64,000 bases of DNA from Opisthocomus hoazin (taxonomy: Eukaryota; Chordata; Aves; Opisthocomiformes; Opisthocomidae), in contig NC_134434.1 in the NCBI RefSeq assembly GCF_030867145.1, positions 5,766,001-5,830,000 on the forward strand, read 5' to 3'. Shown here one piece after another: positions 1 to 13,312 of this stretch (within the stretch, counting starts at the first letter, position 1; every line of letters begins with the position of its first letter). Below the pieces are notes generated by a model that saw only the letters and a list, made by a program, of their open reading frames with translations, ran no database searches and had not been told where the DNA came from. The position numbers and the translations under genes were made by a program.

Positions 1-3000
1 CAGGGGTCAGGGCACGTCCCACCCAGTGCAGCTGCCCCAGTGCTTTCCCAAGGCAGGACTTGGTTCATGCCATCCCCTCCCCTGCTCAAGATCAGGTTGC
101 AGGGCACGGGGTGCATTTCTGAGTGAGTAAACAATTGTTTGCCCATCACCGTGGTGGGAAGCATCCCTCAGGACAGCTTTACATGAAGTTTGCCCTGTTA
201 AGCCACCCACCAGCCTTGGAGCCAGTGGCAAGAGGTGACACTTGAGCAGTGTCCCTGAGTTTGAACTGGCCACAGGGATCTCTCATTATCTTTTTGCTGC
301 TGTGAGGAGCTCAATTATCTGGGCACATTCCTATTCATGAGTCCAAAGTGGCCTTTTGGAGGACATTCTCTAGTCTTTTCCCTGCCAGTCCCCATGTCCT
401 CTTGCATCTTTCCAAAGCGTGACCAGAGAGGGGTTGAATACAGGCAGGGGCTTGGAGGAAGCAGCATTTATCCACATCCATCAGCTAACATCCCGGCTTG
501 AAAGCAAAGAGCTGCTGAAGCCCCAGCCTTGCTTTCCCCCACCAGTGAGGACTGGTTTGGGAGTGACACATCTCCCACCTGTGTGCCCCACACAAAGACC
601 AACACCGCCGGGGAAACAGCTTCTTTCCATGAACTCCACGCTCTGTCCTGGGCAAATGCCAACTGGGGCAGCTGCATTTGGCCATCCCAAATTTCATGCG
701 CCGCCTCGATTAGCCACAGCCCTCGTCAGCGCCTGCTCGGAGCTGATGCGCTGTGGCAGTGTGACCCACCACAGCCCCGGGCTGCGAGTCACGGCCACCA
801 GCCCCAAGCCAGGCACTGTGCCTGTGGGCTGGGGCCGGTGCTGGGCTGCTTGCCCCCGTGGCCGCTCAGCTGGCCAGCAAGGAGCACGGTGAGCAAAGCA
901 AAAGCATAGAGCCTGCAGCGATAGAACCCTTGCACAGAATAATGGCGTGCACGGTTTATTTTAGGCACCAAACATGGACACTTTGGTGAAGAGTAGCCTG
1001 GTGCTCCCTAGCACCCGTGCATCTGCCTAGGGGAGTGCCTATAGGGACGGCTGTGGCGATCAGAGCCACGTTGGTCAGGACATGCCCCTCACCTTTGACC
1101 AAGGCTTTGGGTAGGTGTCTGAAACTCCTTCCAGCCTTGCTCCAAAGTGACCATTTCTAGCTGGTGCTACTGACAGCGATGCAGCCTTCAGTCCCGAGCT
1201 CCCACTGATCCTGGCAGCAAACAGCCCCATCAGGGAAGGAGCGATTCCTGTAACTCTGCATCCTTGTCCTGGAGAGAAGAGTTAGTTACGGATTTGCCCT
1301 ACTCTGTACAAAGCCTGCAACTGAGATGTTCCCATCTCAGCAGGGCTGGAGACCTCCCTTCAGCACAGGGACCCCTTGCTGGAGGCTGGGAGAGGGTTAT
1401 CCGTGGGCCGGGAGTGAGCTGGGTGTCCTGACAGCCTGCGAGCTGTGAGCAATGACTCGGCAGCGTCGCTTGGATCCCCACGTCGCTGGAGGGATGGATC
1501 TCCCCGCTTCTGCCCGGAGCAGCGACCAGGGACCAATCCATCTCTCCAGGAGCCATTCCCGCCGCCTCTCCGTGAAAGCCCAGGGGAGGCTGAGCCAAGC
1601 TGAGCAATCTGATGGGCCCAGCGTCTGACCATAATTCTTCTCACAGTGATTTTTATTGGACTTTTTAAGCACTGTTTTGTCCAGGGAGCTTGAACCCTCC
1701 ATATTTCATTCCTTTCCCTCGGCGGGGAGCGCCAGGTCATCCCGGGTCTCAGCACCACTCATCTCCCACCACCACCCTGAAGTATCTTCTGGATTTCATG
1801 GTGTTTTCTTGGCAAACCCTTCAATCCATGTGTTTGCATGTCAGAGGTCCCATGAGATGGGAGTAAAAGGGTTATCAAGATGGAGAAAGAAATTAGTGGG
1901 AGGCTTTGGGTGCAGCCAGTCCTGGGAGAGATGCTGCTTTATTTCCTTTTCTCGTAGCTACGTAGGACAGAAAGTGCCTTCCTCACCAAGAGCGGAGTTA
2001 GCGTCACTGCTGCTCTGAGTCAACGAGGGGTAAATATCAAAAAAGCATGGGCCAAAGCTGGCCTTGGTACAAGGGTTGGAACAATGTCGGCTTTGGCATG
2101 GGGGGGGTCCTGCCTGGCTCCGCTTAGCTCTCAGAGGTCTGAATCAATTTGGGGAAACAGCTCAAAACCGAATTGTTTAGATGAAATGCATTCATGCTCT
2201 CCCATGCCGGGAGATTGGAGGATGAGGAGGGATTGCTTCTAATTTTCGTGTCCAGGCAAGGAAAGATCTTACTACCACCCAGTCCTTTTCTGGTCCCGTT
2301 CAGAGATGCAGAAGGGGCCACAGTGAAAGGGCAAAATAAAAATAGATCAACAGTGGGGGGGAGAAGGTTTACAAACCTGCCAGTCAGTTGCTGTCTTATC
2401 GGAATCAAATCCAGATTGGCTTGGAAGTTATTATCTTAGGTGGATGATTTCAGCTAGTGGACTTAAACAAAAACAGGTGATTGGACTGATGCAACTTTGC
2501 ATGCTTTTCCCCTGGAAATCGGCCTCCGCAGTTTCACAACCAGATCTGGACTTTCCAAAAGCCTTTTGGGCTCAAGGTGTTGCCTGGGCCCTTTTGTTCC
2601 TGGCTGGTGAGGAAGAGACTGAATGTAAGTGCATAAATGGGAAAAAAAAACCCCACTCTTAGCAATCCCTGAGGCTCCCTCGGGTGTGCACGGACCTGAA
2701 GCAGCTTGGCTGCAGGTTGCGGCTTTCCCAGCGCACACACACAACCCAGTGCAGAGGTGGATGAGTGCCGTGGTGTGCGAGGATGATTAATACCTTCCGG
2801 AAGAAGCTCGGAGTAGGGACATGGGCAGTCAGGTCTCTGCTCTGGAACAATCTGGAACAGTCTCAAGGAAAAACAAGAAAAAACACAAAAAATAAAAAAA
2901 ACCACCACAAATCCCATGAGCTGTCTGAGCCTTTCAAGACTTTTCCTGCTTCCGTGTCTCACTTGGAAAAAAACATACGCAAATGTTATGGCTTCAGTCC

Positions 3001-5189
3001 GGGAAAATAGAAACTGTAGGAAATAGAAAATATTCGTTTGAAAACATTCATTCCCCCGGAAAAGAGCCCTCCATCCGCCCTGCACGGCTGGGCGGCCCCC
3101 ATTGCCGTCGCGGTGCAGAGCCCCCACCGCTGTGCCACACAGCACTGGGAGCACTTGGGACAAGCCACCATCTCCAAGCCGCCCACTCCTTCCCTGCGCT
3201 CCACACGTGCACCTGCACACGCGTGCCCCACGCAGACCTCCCCCTGCAACCTCCATGGTGCTCCCCAGCTCCTCGGACACCCCGTAGCCATGTCCCAGCT
3301 TCGGGAACCCCCTGATTTCTTCCCATGCCATCCCACGGCAGAGCTGGAAGCTGTGCATCCTTCCAGGGCTGCAGCTGGCTTTTCACTACTTACGGGTTTG
3401 GGCTTTGGGGTGAAATTTCTAAATTTTAGCCAGAAGTCTCCAACAAGAGCCAGCAATGGGGAAAATTGGCCCCTCTGATGAGTTGGTGCTCCTGTCTCAG
3501 CATCATTTGCAGGTAATCAGAGTAGCCCTGACCTAAAAAGGGGTTGGTTTTCGTTTGTCTGAGGGTCGAAAGCTTTAATTTTTGCCTTCCCATGCCTAGA
3601 TGAAATGGGGCAATGCAAGGCCATCCTCAGAGTCCCCCGCTCCCAGGTACACACCACGACACCTGGGGCAATCGCAGGGGAGTGTAGCAAGAATGGGGCT
3701 CATCCATCCGGCAGCAGAAGGACAAAATACAGTTTCAGAGGGTGGCTGTGGGCTCACAGCCATCCTCGTAGATGGACACGGAGGAAAACGGACCCACTGG
3801 GTCCCTCAGGGCTGCTGCCACCAGCACTCGTGTCATCCCAGCAAAACTTCACCAGGCGCCGTTAGAAGATGAGTTAAATCCCTTGTTCCCTCCGTGGGCA
3901 CAGGGGCTGCGCTTGGATTTCATGGCTTGGCCAGCTGGGAACCACCTCCTTATTTCCAGCCACCTGGCCAGCCTGTACCCATGCATCTCTATGGGAACAT
4001 GGTCTTCTTGGCTCATCACCTCCACTGCCAAGCAGAGGCTGCAGACCACTGTCCCCTCTGCTCGTGGTCACATAAACACTGTGATAACCACTGCAGCAAC
4101 AGCTCCAAGGGAAAAGTGACATTAGGAAAGGATTGAATGTACCACAGCTCCTTTTAATGAGCTGGAAAGAAGGAGTCAAGGCCATGTGAGCCACCAGCTG
4201 CCTCCACAACATCTGTGAGGGGTGCGAGGCTTGCTCGGAAAATGACAGCGTGGGGCATTGCACAGTGCCTCCAGTCAGGATGGGACGTGGGGCCAAATCA
4301 CTGCTCCCCGGCCCCTTCCCGAATGTTTATCTAAATCACCGGACCAGCTCCATCCCCGGGTGAAGTCAGTGGCAAATCTCTCACTGGTGTTGGAGCCACA
4401 GGGACAAACGCAATGGGTGCTGTCAGCTTGGCCGGGGAGGACCTGGCACATCATTCTGTGCTTGGGCATGGGCGTGTGAGCATGGCTCTTGGGTGGGCTC
4501 TCAGAGGGCTGGAGGAAGCAAGTCCACACTATGCTGAAATTCACATCTTCCCTCCTTCCAAGAGCACTGAGCAAGCAGGGAAGAAAGGGGGTAGCTCTGC
4601 ACCTGGGATGTGTCACTGTTGTGGTTTGGATGGTGGCACTTGGCCATGGCATCTTGCCGATGTAGACTGAAGGCTGTCAGAGGAGCCAGGCAGATGTCTC
4701 TTAGAAGTCCATCTGCCCCTGCCTCCCATGGTCCGTGGGGTAATGGTTGGGTTGGGGTCTCCCCCCTTGCCATGATTTTGTCTCAGAGGTGGCCCCAAAC
4801 CAACCCTGCCAACGCGTATTGAACATTGCAGCCCTCCCAAATCTCAAATGGATGGCCCAGAGGTCCAGGTCTCTGCTCAGCTGGGCTGACTGGATGGCTA
4901 CAAGCCTCAGCTGCTGGGCACGGCACAGCCACCCAGCCTCCTCCAGCCTCTGGCCAGGTCTGGGGCGACTGGCTCAGCCGGGTGCTGGGCTCCCCCAGCC
5001 CTGCCCTGCCACGGGCCCCCTGCCCGCAGGAGGGAGGGACGCTCTCCACCAAGCAGAGGGAGCACAGGCTACCGTGGGAGGCTGACCCTTGGGCAGATCT
5101 CCTTTATCAGAGGCAAACCGAAAAAATTACACCAAAACCCCCAAATTATGTAGCACCTTCCAAATTTAATGCAAATTTAACTATCAAAA

Positions 5190-5471
5190 GACAGAAGAGG
5201 GGGGCAATGGGGCACAAACTGAAGCACAGGAAGTTCCGTCTGAACATGAGGAAGAACTTCTTCCCTCTGAGGGTGACAGAGCCCTGGCCCAGGCTGCCCA
5301 GGGAGGCTGTGGAGTCTCCTTCTCTGGAGATATTCCAGCCCCGCCTGGACGTGGTGCTGTGCAGCCTGCTCTGGGTGACCCTGCTTGGGCAGGGGGTTGG
5401 ACTGGGTGACCCACAGAGGTCCCTGCCAACCCCCACCATTCTGTGATTCTGTGATTCTGTGATTCTGTGAT
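5190..5471 (+). mobile_element. CR1 LINE, 3' end fragment
   Basis: This is a 5'-truncated CR1 retrotransposon in sense orientation relative to NTN1. It starts inside the last part of ORF2, where the frame reads [20 protein letters not shown], and continues through the [20 protein letters not shown] block. It ends in about four copies of the 8-base ATTCTGTG repeat that marks avian CR1 3' ends. The first bases are diverged, so the 5' edge is approximate. Confidence 0.93.
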
Positions 5472-6454
5472 AAGAGAGAGTTTAGCTGTTCCCAGTTGAC
5501 ACGTATTGAAAGGGAAAAGCCTGAGGAGGTGTCTGATCTCAAACTAGATTTTTTCCAAGACCAACAAAGGAAGTCACAAAGTCTTAACTCCGCAGAACTG
5601 CAAGCAGAGTACCGGCTAGCCTTAGTTTTTTTCAGGTTTGAAGTAGCGACATGTCTTGGTCGTCACCTGGCACTGATATTCAATGAAAAGGAGTGTGTGC
5701 ACGCATGTGTGCACTCGAGACAGTGATGGTGCTTCTGGAGGGTCCCAGCAGGCGCGGGGCTCGGCAGCACCCACCTCCTGCCCCAACGGCTCCCGGCTGC
5801 CGGCCGGGCTGCGGAGGAGCTGCCAGGCTGCAGGCACAGCCCGCGCCTGCTCTGTCTTGGTGAGAATGCTCCCAGAGCTGCGGATGGGACATGGCCAGGG
5901 GGGAATTTGCACCAATGGAGAGAAAAATCACAGCTCTTCGCTCCGAGGAAGCGCTAACAGTGAGCCTGAGCTCTGCAGAGAGCCGGGAGCATCTCACAGA
6001 CCAGGAATACAGGTTTCCACAGCTGCCTGTGGTATGATCGGGAGGTCATATTCTCATTTAGGCCACTCTGGTGTAAATCTGGGCTCAGTCTGGAGGTCTC
6101 CAGCTTTGTACCCATCCAAATGAGTAATTAATTCAGCCCTGCATGGGTATTCTCTCACTTGTCTCAGGCTGTAAGCAAGGTGATGGATTGACTGCGTGAT
6201 TGATTGATTGATCGGCTGCAGCATCCAGCTCCCTCCTCAAAAGAGGTTTCTCGTGGTGACCTGCAGTGAATGGCTGTGAGCACAATAGGGGTGAGGGGCT
6301 TCCGGCGAGGAAACTTCTGGTCCCTTCAAAATATTTCAGAAAGTCTGTGGAAAAAAAAGCAAACCAAACCACCACAAAACTTCCACTGAAATGCAGATAA
6401 GCTTCATGTACAACTGCATCATGCTCCTGTAATGCCATCGCAGGGCTTTCTGCA

Positions 6455-6700
6455 CCCCCACATCCTTTCATCCCTCCATCCCCAAATCCCTCCATTCATC
6501 CATCCCCACATCCCCACATCCCCACATCCCTCGATATCTGCTTCCCTCCATCCCCTCATCCCCAAATCCCTCCATTCCTGCATCCCTCCATCCCTGCTTC
6601 CCTCCACCCCCACATCCCTCCATCCCTCCATCTTTGCATCCTTCCATCCCCTCATCCCCATATCCCCCCATCCCTGCACTCCTCCATCCCCACATCCCCA
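6455..6700. repeat. CATCCC/CCATCCCT minisatellite
   Basis: About 245 bases of imperfect 8- to 16-base units built on CCATCCCT, CACATCCC and CAAATCCC, strongly pyrimidine-rich on the + strand. Units vary in order and sequence, so this is a decayed or higher-order tandem array, not a fresh expansion. Reading the array gives repetitive Gly/Met/Trp-rich frames on the minus strand and Ser/His/Pro-rich frames on the + strand. These are artefacts of the repeat and not genes. Confidence 0.9.
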
Positions 6701-9700
6701 GCTCTGGCATGCTGCCACCTCAGGGACCATCTCTCTGACACTGGGGGGACCTGGATGCCCACATCCCTGGGCACCATTGCCAAGCCATGAGCTTCAGAGC
6801 AAGGACTTGCAAGCCCAGCATCTCTGTCAGACCCATCTAAAAAAAACCAAAAAAGATGATTATGAAGTGAAATTAACTGATTGTCTCCCCTTCCTGGGAT
6901 GTTTCCAGATGCTGATTCCCCTTGGCAAACAAAGCGCTTGTCCCCAGCACCGTCTCTCCATTGCCGTGCTTCCCCCCGGGCGGAAAGTCTGATTTGCCCC
7001 GGCTCTTGTTCCATCCTGCCCCTGCGTCCCACACATCGCCCGCTCGGCCGGGGAGCTGCTGTCAGGCTGGGAATTTATGGGGTGGCCAACGCTCCTGAAG
7101 ACAGATGGTTTCCTATTAACGTATTTAATCATGTCGACTGCGGCTCTCGGCAGGGCTGCGTCCCCGTGGGCGCCCGGAGCGGCAACCCTGGAGCTGGTCA
7201 GCGGGGAAGCGTCGGGTGCGGATGAGCACTGTCGGGGCTGGCACCCCGTGTCCCCCATGTCTGCCGGGGCTCAGCGCTGGGTATGCTGCTGTGGGGAGCG
7301 GGTTGAAATGTGCTGCCAGCCCCTGCTGCTGGGAGAGGGGCAAGAGGGTGCAGAGACGGGGGAGGATGCACACTAAAGCTCCCATGTTCGTGTGGTGTTT
7401 CCCAGTGCTTTAGTGTCTGGCACAGCTGGGCTGTCCCTGTTGTGTCACTGGTGGCCGTAGCCTGCTCACTCCCCTTATACTGGGACAAATTGGGACACTG
7501 ATGAGGCCACGGCTACTATGGGCACCCATGTCCCGAAACACCAAAAATTGCTCAGGCCTGTTCCCTCCCATCCCAAAACCGGCAGCAGGCAGCTGAAGAA
7601 GCAGGGAGCAAACGCCCCTGGCCCGCAGCGGGACTCGGGTGGTGCCTGGGGGTGCTCCCCCCTCCCAGCGCAGCAGCCGGGGGTCCCAGGGCCGGACCGA
7701 AGGGGCAGTGGCATCCGAACCGTGCCCAGCCCCGGCTGTCGGGCGGCTGCAGCGTGGGACCCCCGGCCGCATCCTGCACAATGTGGGTGCTCCTGCTGGA
7801 GGGGCCGGAGCCGGCCACCCCCCGAGCCGTGCTGGGGGCTGCCGAGGTGGGGAGGGGGCTGCAGGCTCCCGTGGATGGCGGCTTTCCACCCGCTCCAGCT
7901 GAGAGGCTTTAATCTAATTACATGCTTTATTTGCGCCAATTTGTTTTTCAATCAATCTTGTCCAGCCAGAAGAAAGGAGGCTGCTGGGGGCTCAGTTGCA
8001 CCTTCTTGTTCCAAGGGAGAGGTTAATGGCAGTTGTCCTCACCGGAGATGCCTGCGGCCCCGGCTCCCCCGTCGCAGGGGGCTGGGGCAGGGGTAGGTTT
8101 CAGGCACCTCTTCCCCCAGCACCATGTAACATGTCCCCAGGTCAGGCAGGGCGCAGCCTGGCCGCTGCCGGACGATGGCTTTGGAGCACACTGTCCTGGG
8201 AGCCGGGTCCCGGTGACCCGGGACACGGCGTGCAGCACGGGGCAGGCAGGGCTGCAGGCAGGGGTTTCGATAGTCCGGCCGGGCGGTCCCAGGGAGAGAT
8301 TTTGCAGAAAAGGTTTTGTATATCTATCGCCAGGGGTTTCAGTAGGGTCCCAGGGGAATGTTAGGGTTTACAGAGCACCAAAAAGAAAAAAAAAAGTTAA
8401 AATAACTGAGCACGCTTTTGCTGTCCAGACAGGGCTGGCGCAGCTTGCTGCTGCAGCGGCTGTGCTCGTCACGGGGCAGGGCTGGCCCCAGTGCCCCATG
8501 CACATTTGTGATGGTGCAAGGGGGTCCTGAGACTGCTTTGGAGACCAGAAGATGCTCCGGTGCCTGAGCAGGCACCTCTGCCTTTACCCAGAGAGCAGAC
8601 TGGTCACAGACCCGCTCCGGGGCTGCCCCAGGAGGTGAGGGTCTCAGCTGATGGGACAAATACCTGCCAGCTCCTTTTCCCAGGACACACCGTGGGGACC
8701 ACTGCTCCTAGGCCAGCTGCCCCGGGCCACCTTAGGAGGTGACCAAGGACAGATAACAAAGTCTCACAGCTGCATGGTTAAATGCAAGCCCATGCCAGAG
8801 GCTCGCTTTGCACCAGGACTTTGCACAGACCCTCTGGGAGCAGATCCAGGCCCTTGGGATCCCCATCCTCAGGCTGTGAAGGGGACCGTTTCAAGCCTGG
8901 GGACCATTTTGCAGATCACACAACATGCATGACTCAAGCAGCCCAGTCCCAGCTCAGCCCAGGTCCGAGGCTTGGAAATAACTCACCTCCCCGCACCAGC
9001 TCCCAGCCGTGCTGGGGAGATGGCTGAGGCCACTCAGCCAGAGGCATCAGCTGTCTTGCAGGCAGCCCCAAAATGAAGAGCACTAATTTGCACGTTATAT
9101 TCGCAGAGGGCATCATGCAAAATAGCTGGGTCATTGCCAGGTGGGGGAAGAAAAGCCAACTTCGTCGTAACAGACTCCTCTGCTCTGTTCAGCCACCGGA
9201 GTGGGGAAGGGGGGGCTGCAAGGCGTGCAGGAGAGTACAAGAGGAGTGATCCTACTGCTAAAGTGAACAACCTGGGAGGGATTCTCTGCCTTAAGTTTGC
9301 TTTTATATTAAAGAAGCCTGCTCTGAGACAAAGACTCCCACTGGAGTCCAGCCCAAATTCAATTACAGCACCGTTCCCTCGCAGCCAACACGCGCTGTGC
9401 AAGCCAGAGACTTTGCAGCCCCTGCTGCTCATCCCGCAGGGAGAAGCCCATCCGTGCTCCCTGTGCAAGGAGAGGGCGACTCCAGATCATCCCCTCCCTC
9501 ACGACATGTGGTCAGCAAAGACCAGGAGCTAGGAGCTTGGAGCAAGCACATTTGGCCAGCAGAGCTGGCACTCCCCAAAAATCACTCTAACAGTCATTCG
9601 CTGAGACTGCTGGAGAAGACGTTAAAATAATTCTTCGGGATGGAAGCAAGCGGCAGCTTCAGTGCTGTGGGAAGCAAAACAGGATTTCATGGTCACCTGG

Positions 9701-10283
9701 GGAAATGTCCAGAAATCCAAGAGCCAAAGGCATCCCTGTTGTAGCTGCTGCGGGCCAGCCCTGGCACGGGGTCATCATCTCCGGTCCTGGTGCTGGGTAG
9801 TGGAGGATTGCATTTTATTTATTATTTTATTTATTTGATGAGGCAGCATGAAGCTCTGCAGACTCGTGAAGCTGTGGGCTATTGTACACGTTGTCCTGCA
9901 CATCCCACAGGACTACAGGCTGTAGCAGTTCTTTAGAGCACCCGGAGTAGTTTTGCGGTCACTGGATGAGCTCGGGAGACATCTCGATGCAGACAGCACC
10001 CACACTGGGCTTGAGAGCACTGTCGGTTCAGCTGCAAGGTCTGGGCATGGACCCCAGCTGAGAGCTGGGGTTCCTCGGCTCCCATTGAAGGGAGGGTTTG
10101 CCAGGGTTCATCTTCAGCATCGCTGTGATACCAGAGCTCACAAAAATGCAGCAGAGAGACATTCACCTTCTCTGTGGGCCCTCGTGTGGGTTTTGCAGCA
10201 CCGAGCCAACAGTCACATCCCTCCGTTGGGGCAGAGCTTCCCCTGCAGCTTCAGGAGCTGTGAGAAAGCCAGCAGAAATGCAA

Positions 10284-10712
10284 ATCATAGAACCATAGAA
10301 TGGTAAGGGCTGGAAGGGACCTGAAAGATCATTCGGTTCCAACCCCTCTGCCATGAGCAGGGACATCTTCCACCAGCCCAAGTTGCTCAGAGCTCCATCC
10401 AACCTGGCCTTGAACACTGCCAGGGAGGGGGCAGCCACAGCTTCTCTGGGTAACCTGGGCCACGGCCTCACCCCCTCATGGGGAAGAATTTCTTCCTAAT
10501 ATCTAATCTAAATCTGCCCTCTTTTAGTTTACAGCCGTTTTCCCTTGTCCTATCACTGCACCCCCTTGGGAAAAGCCCCTCTCCATCCTTCCTGTCGGCC
10601 CCTCCAGGCACTGGCAGCTGCTCTAAGGTCACCCTGGAGCCTTCTCTTCTCCAGGCTGAACAGCCCCAGCTCCCTCAGCCTGTCCTTGTATTAGAGGTGC
10701 TCTATGCTAGAG
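10284..10712 (-). mobile_element. CR1 LINE, older subfamily, antisense
   Basis: A CR1 fragment in minus orientation. Its 3' end lies at the left, with degenerate AATCATAGAACCATAGAATGG sequence. Its upstream part at the right ends in the conserved block meaning 'CTCAGCCTG..TGGAGAAGAGAAGG' when read on the minus strand. It differs from most copies in the window: it reads [20 protein letters not shown] and has a long AT-rich block at about 10495-10540. It therefore belongs to another subfamily, shared with the copy at 37377-37682. Confidence 0.92.
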
Positions 10713-13214
10713 CACGGGTTCGGGGATGCCTGCAGATGAGAAGTTTAGCTGTTCTGCACCAGAGCCAGCACAGATTTGCCCGGAGCTGGTGGGTGCCTGG
10801 ACGCTGCCGTGTTCCCCAGCCCACAAGCAGCACCTGACAGAGGACTTCTGATCAGTAATGCTGGGGAGGAAGGATAAAAGGAAAGCAGGTGAAATATGCT
10901 CATTGCCACGGTCTCCTCCTTGCGTGAGAGGAAACCAAAGCAGTCCCTTTGAGCTGAACTGGGGGTACCTGGGACCCCAAGCAGACCCCCACTCCCATTT
11001 TCTCAGTCCCACTCTCTCCAGTGATGGGCTCACAGATTCAGGATTCGACAGCTGGACCTGTACCCTCATTTTGCAGCTCAGCCTGGTTGCACATCCCACC
11101 CAGTGCAAGCAGGAGATGGGGACACCCAGACCCCCACCCGCAGAGCCCCAGCAAGAAGTGCAGCCCCTTGGGAGCAGGCAGAGAGAAGTGGGCAAGCACC
11201 CTTCACCCGCTGAAATGTCGAGGCCAAACTGTCGAGGCTGGGTCTCCCCTTCTAAACCACAACACCTCCACTTTGGATCTCAGCCCGCAAAGGTATTTAG
11301 GGCCTTACCTGGGGGAAATCAATAGGAATTTAGCTGCATAAATTGGGATTAGAAATCTGAATCCCCATGGGGATCTAAGCCTTATATCTGCATTTCGAGT
11401 TAGGTACCCAGGCCAAGAAATGTGGCTTTAATCGTTCTATCATGTCAGAATCAAGGGGCCTTTAATTTCCGTTACCGACATGTGGCTTTCGCAGAGGCTT
11501 AAAGCTCATTTCAGAACTGCAAGCACAGCAAGACATATTCTTGCACAGCGTCTTCTCGGGAACGCCGCTCAGCACCCGAGCTCCAGATGCCGGCACCTCC
11601 ATCCTGCCCAACTCCAAAAAGCATCAGCACTCCGGCACAATTGGGGTGCGTTAGCAAAGCATGGGGTGACCAGGGCCCCAGCTCTGCTCCAAAAACCCCG
11701 CAAAATGAAGAAATTAAAAAAAAAAAGCAAATTTTGCGAAAAGAAAAAAAAAAATTAGCAAAACAAAGAAGGTGTTTAGCTGTGAAAACTCTTTGCTCAG
11801 CCAGAGAATTAGTTATATCAAGGGGATGGGCTGAGCTGCAAAGCTGCTGAATGCTACGCTGACACATTTTACTGAGCTGCGATGGACACGAAACAGCCGC
11901 CCACCACCTGCTCCCAGCCCTCTGCGAACAAGTAGCACCAAACACCCCTTCCCAGATCCCTCCCGCTCGTTTATCCGGGAAACGCAGAACGCTTGCGCTC
12001 TCCCGCAGGGAAGCGGCCGGTCGCTCCCAGCCCTGGGGACCAGGGCGTCCCCGCTGTGGGTCACGGCGTGTTAGGATGCGGTGGTGGGGAAAAAAAAAAA
12101 AAAAAAAGCCCTAGGGTCTGGCTGTGCTTTGGGTTTGTGTCTCTGAAGTGAGGATTTGCGCTGAAGTGTTTGTGCAGCTGAGCAAACTCGGGGAGGAGAG
12201 CGCTGGGAGAGGGGGAGGAGGGCGTTCGGGTGTCACCACCCGATTCCTCCCGCAGCACAGTGCTGAGGATGAGCAGGACAGGACAGCACTGGGGTGAAGA
12301 CCAGCCCATGCTCTGCTTCTCTGCGTCCTGGGGACATCTGTGCACACCGTGATGGGGCAGAGCGCCGGGGCTGCCCCCATCCACCAGTCCCGTAGAGCAG
12401 AGCCAAGCGGCGCCCACCCCATCATGCCTGCAGAGCCTGGGTGGACCTGGACACTTCCCACCCAAAGCTTCAGGTACCAGGTTGTTCGCCGTCTCAAAGA
12501 CAGCTTCACTTCTTCCAGCAGCCTCCTTTTCTTCTCAGCCTGACCTTTTGGTCGCACTCTGGCAATCCCTTCCAAGGGCAGGTTACCCCAGGCTGGAGCT
12601 CTGCAACCTCACGGAGATGGGCAAGAGGGACCTGCGGGACAGGGAGCCTCTCATGCAGCCAGGACAAGCAACATGTGCCTTGGGACTCTGTAGGACTGTA
12701 ACAAAAGAATTTGGGGCCAAATCCTGCAAGAGTCTCACATCTCATGTGTATCTCCTGTGTGCGTGCAAGAGTCACTGCGACAGCGTTCGGAGCACCCCAG
12801 GCTCTCCTTCCTCCTGCTGCCCCTTCCTCCCACCCCCTGCCCAACCTTTGGGCTTGGCCCTGCTGTCACCTTCCATCAGGGAACCAGCAGCCCAGCAAAC
12901 ATTCCCCCAGAGCCCAAACTGCTGAAATGCCACTTGATGGACGACGGCAGGGTCTTTTCCAGGCAGCACTGAAATAATACCCTGCAGTGTCCCCTCCACG
13001 CGCTTTCCCTCTCCCCGAGCAAGCAGTGGTCTTGCAGCATCACCCCCCACACACGTAGCACTGCTTACAAGCAAGCCCAAACTCCATGCTTTGCTCCGAG
13101 AAGTTCTGCTTGCCCGCCCAAAGAGCCCCAGCGGACCCCCGAGTCCCCCGGGAGGCGGAAGGGCTCTCCAACGCCGGAGACAAAGGAAACGAAGCGGGGC
13201 AAATCCCCCGCCCA

Positions 13215-13312
13215 TGTAAATCAGGCCCGGCGTCTGGTGATTTACACTGATTTACACCAGCTGGCTCTGGCCACAGCAAGTTCAATTTAAACCAGCTGAG
13301 GCTCTGGCACAG
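13215..13312. repeat. Possible ancient interspersed repeat
   Basis: This short segment repeats variants of 'GATTTACACTGATTTACACCAGCTG' followed by 'TTTAAACCAGCTGAGGCTCTGGC'. I recognise the style of this sequence from old dispersed repeats in reptile and bird genomes. I cannot name the family with confidence, and the edges are uncertain. Confidence 0.35.

Noticed and set aside
2534..3358. 274-codon minus-strand frame with hydrophobic stretches
   Set aside because: No similarity to a known family that I can recognise. It overlaps open frames on the other strand and shows no clear splice or promoter context inside the NTN1 intron.
6419..6730. Repetitive Gly/Met/Trp-rich minus-strand protein
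   Set aside because: It is entirely a translation of the CATCCC minisatellite.
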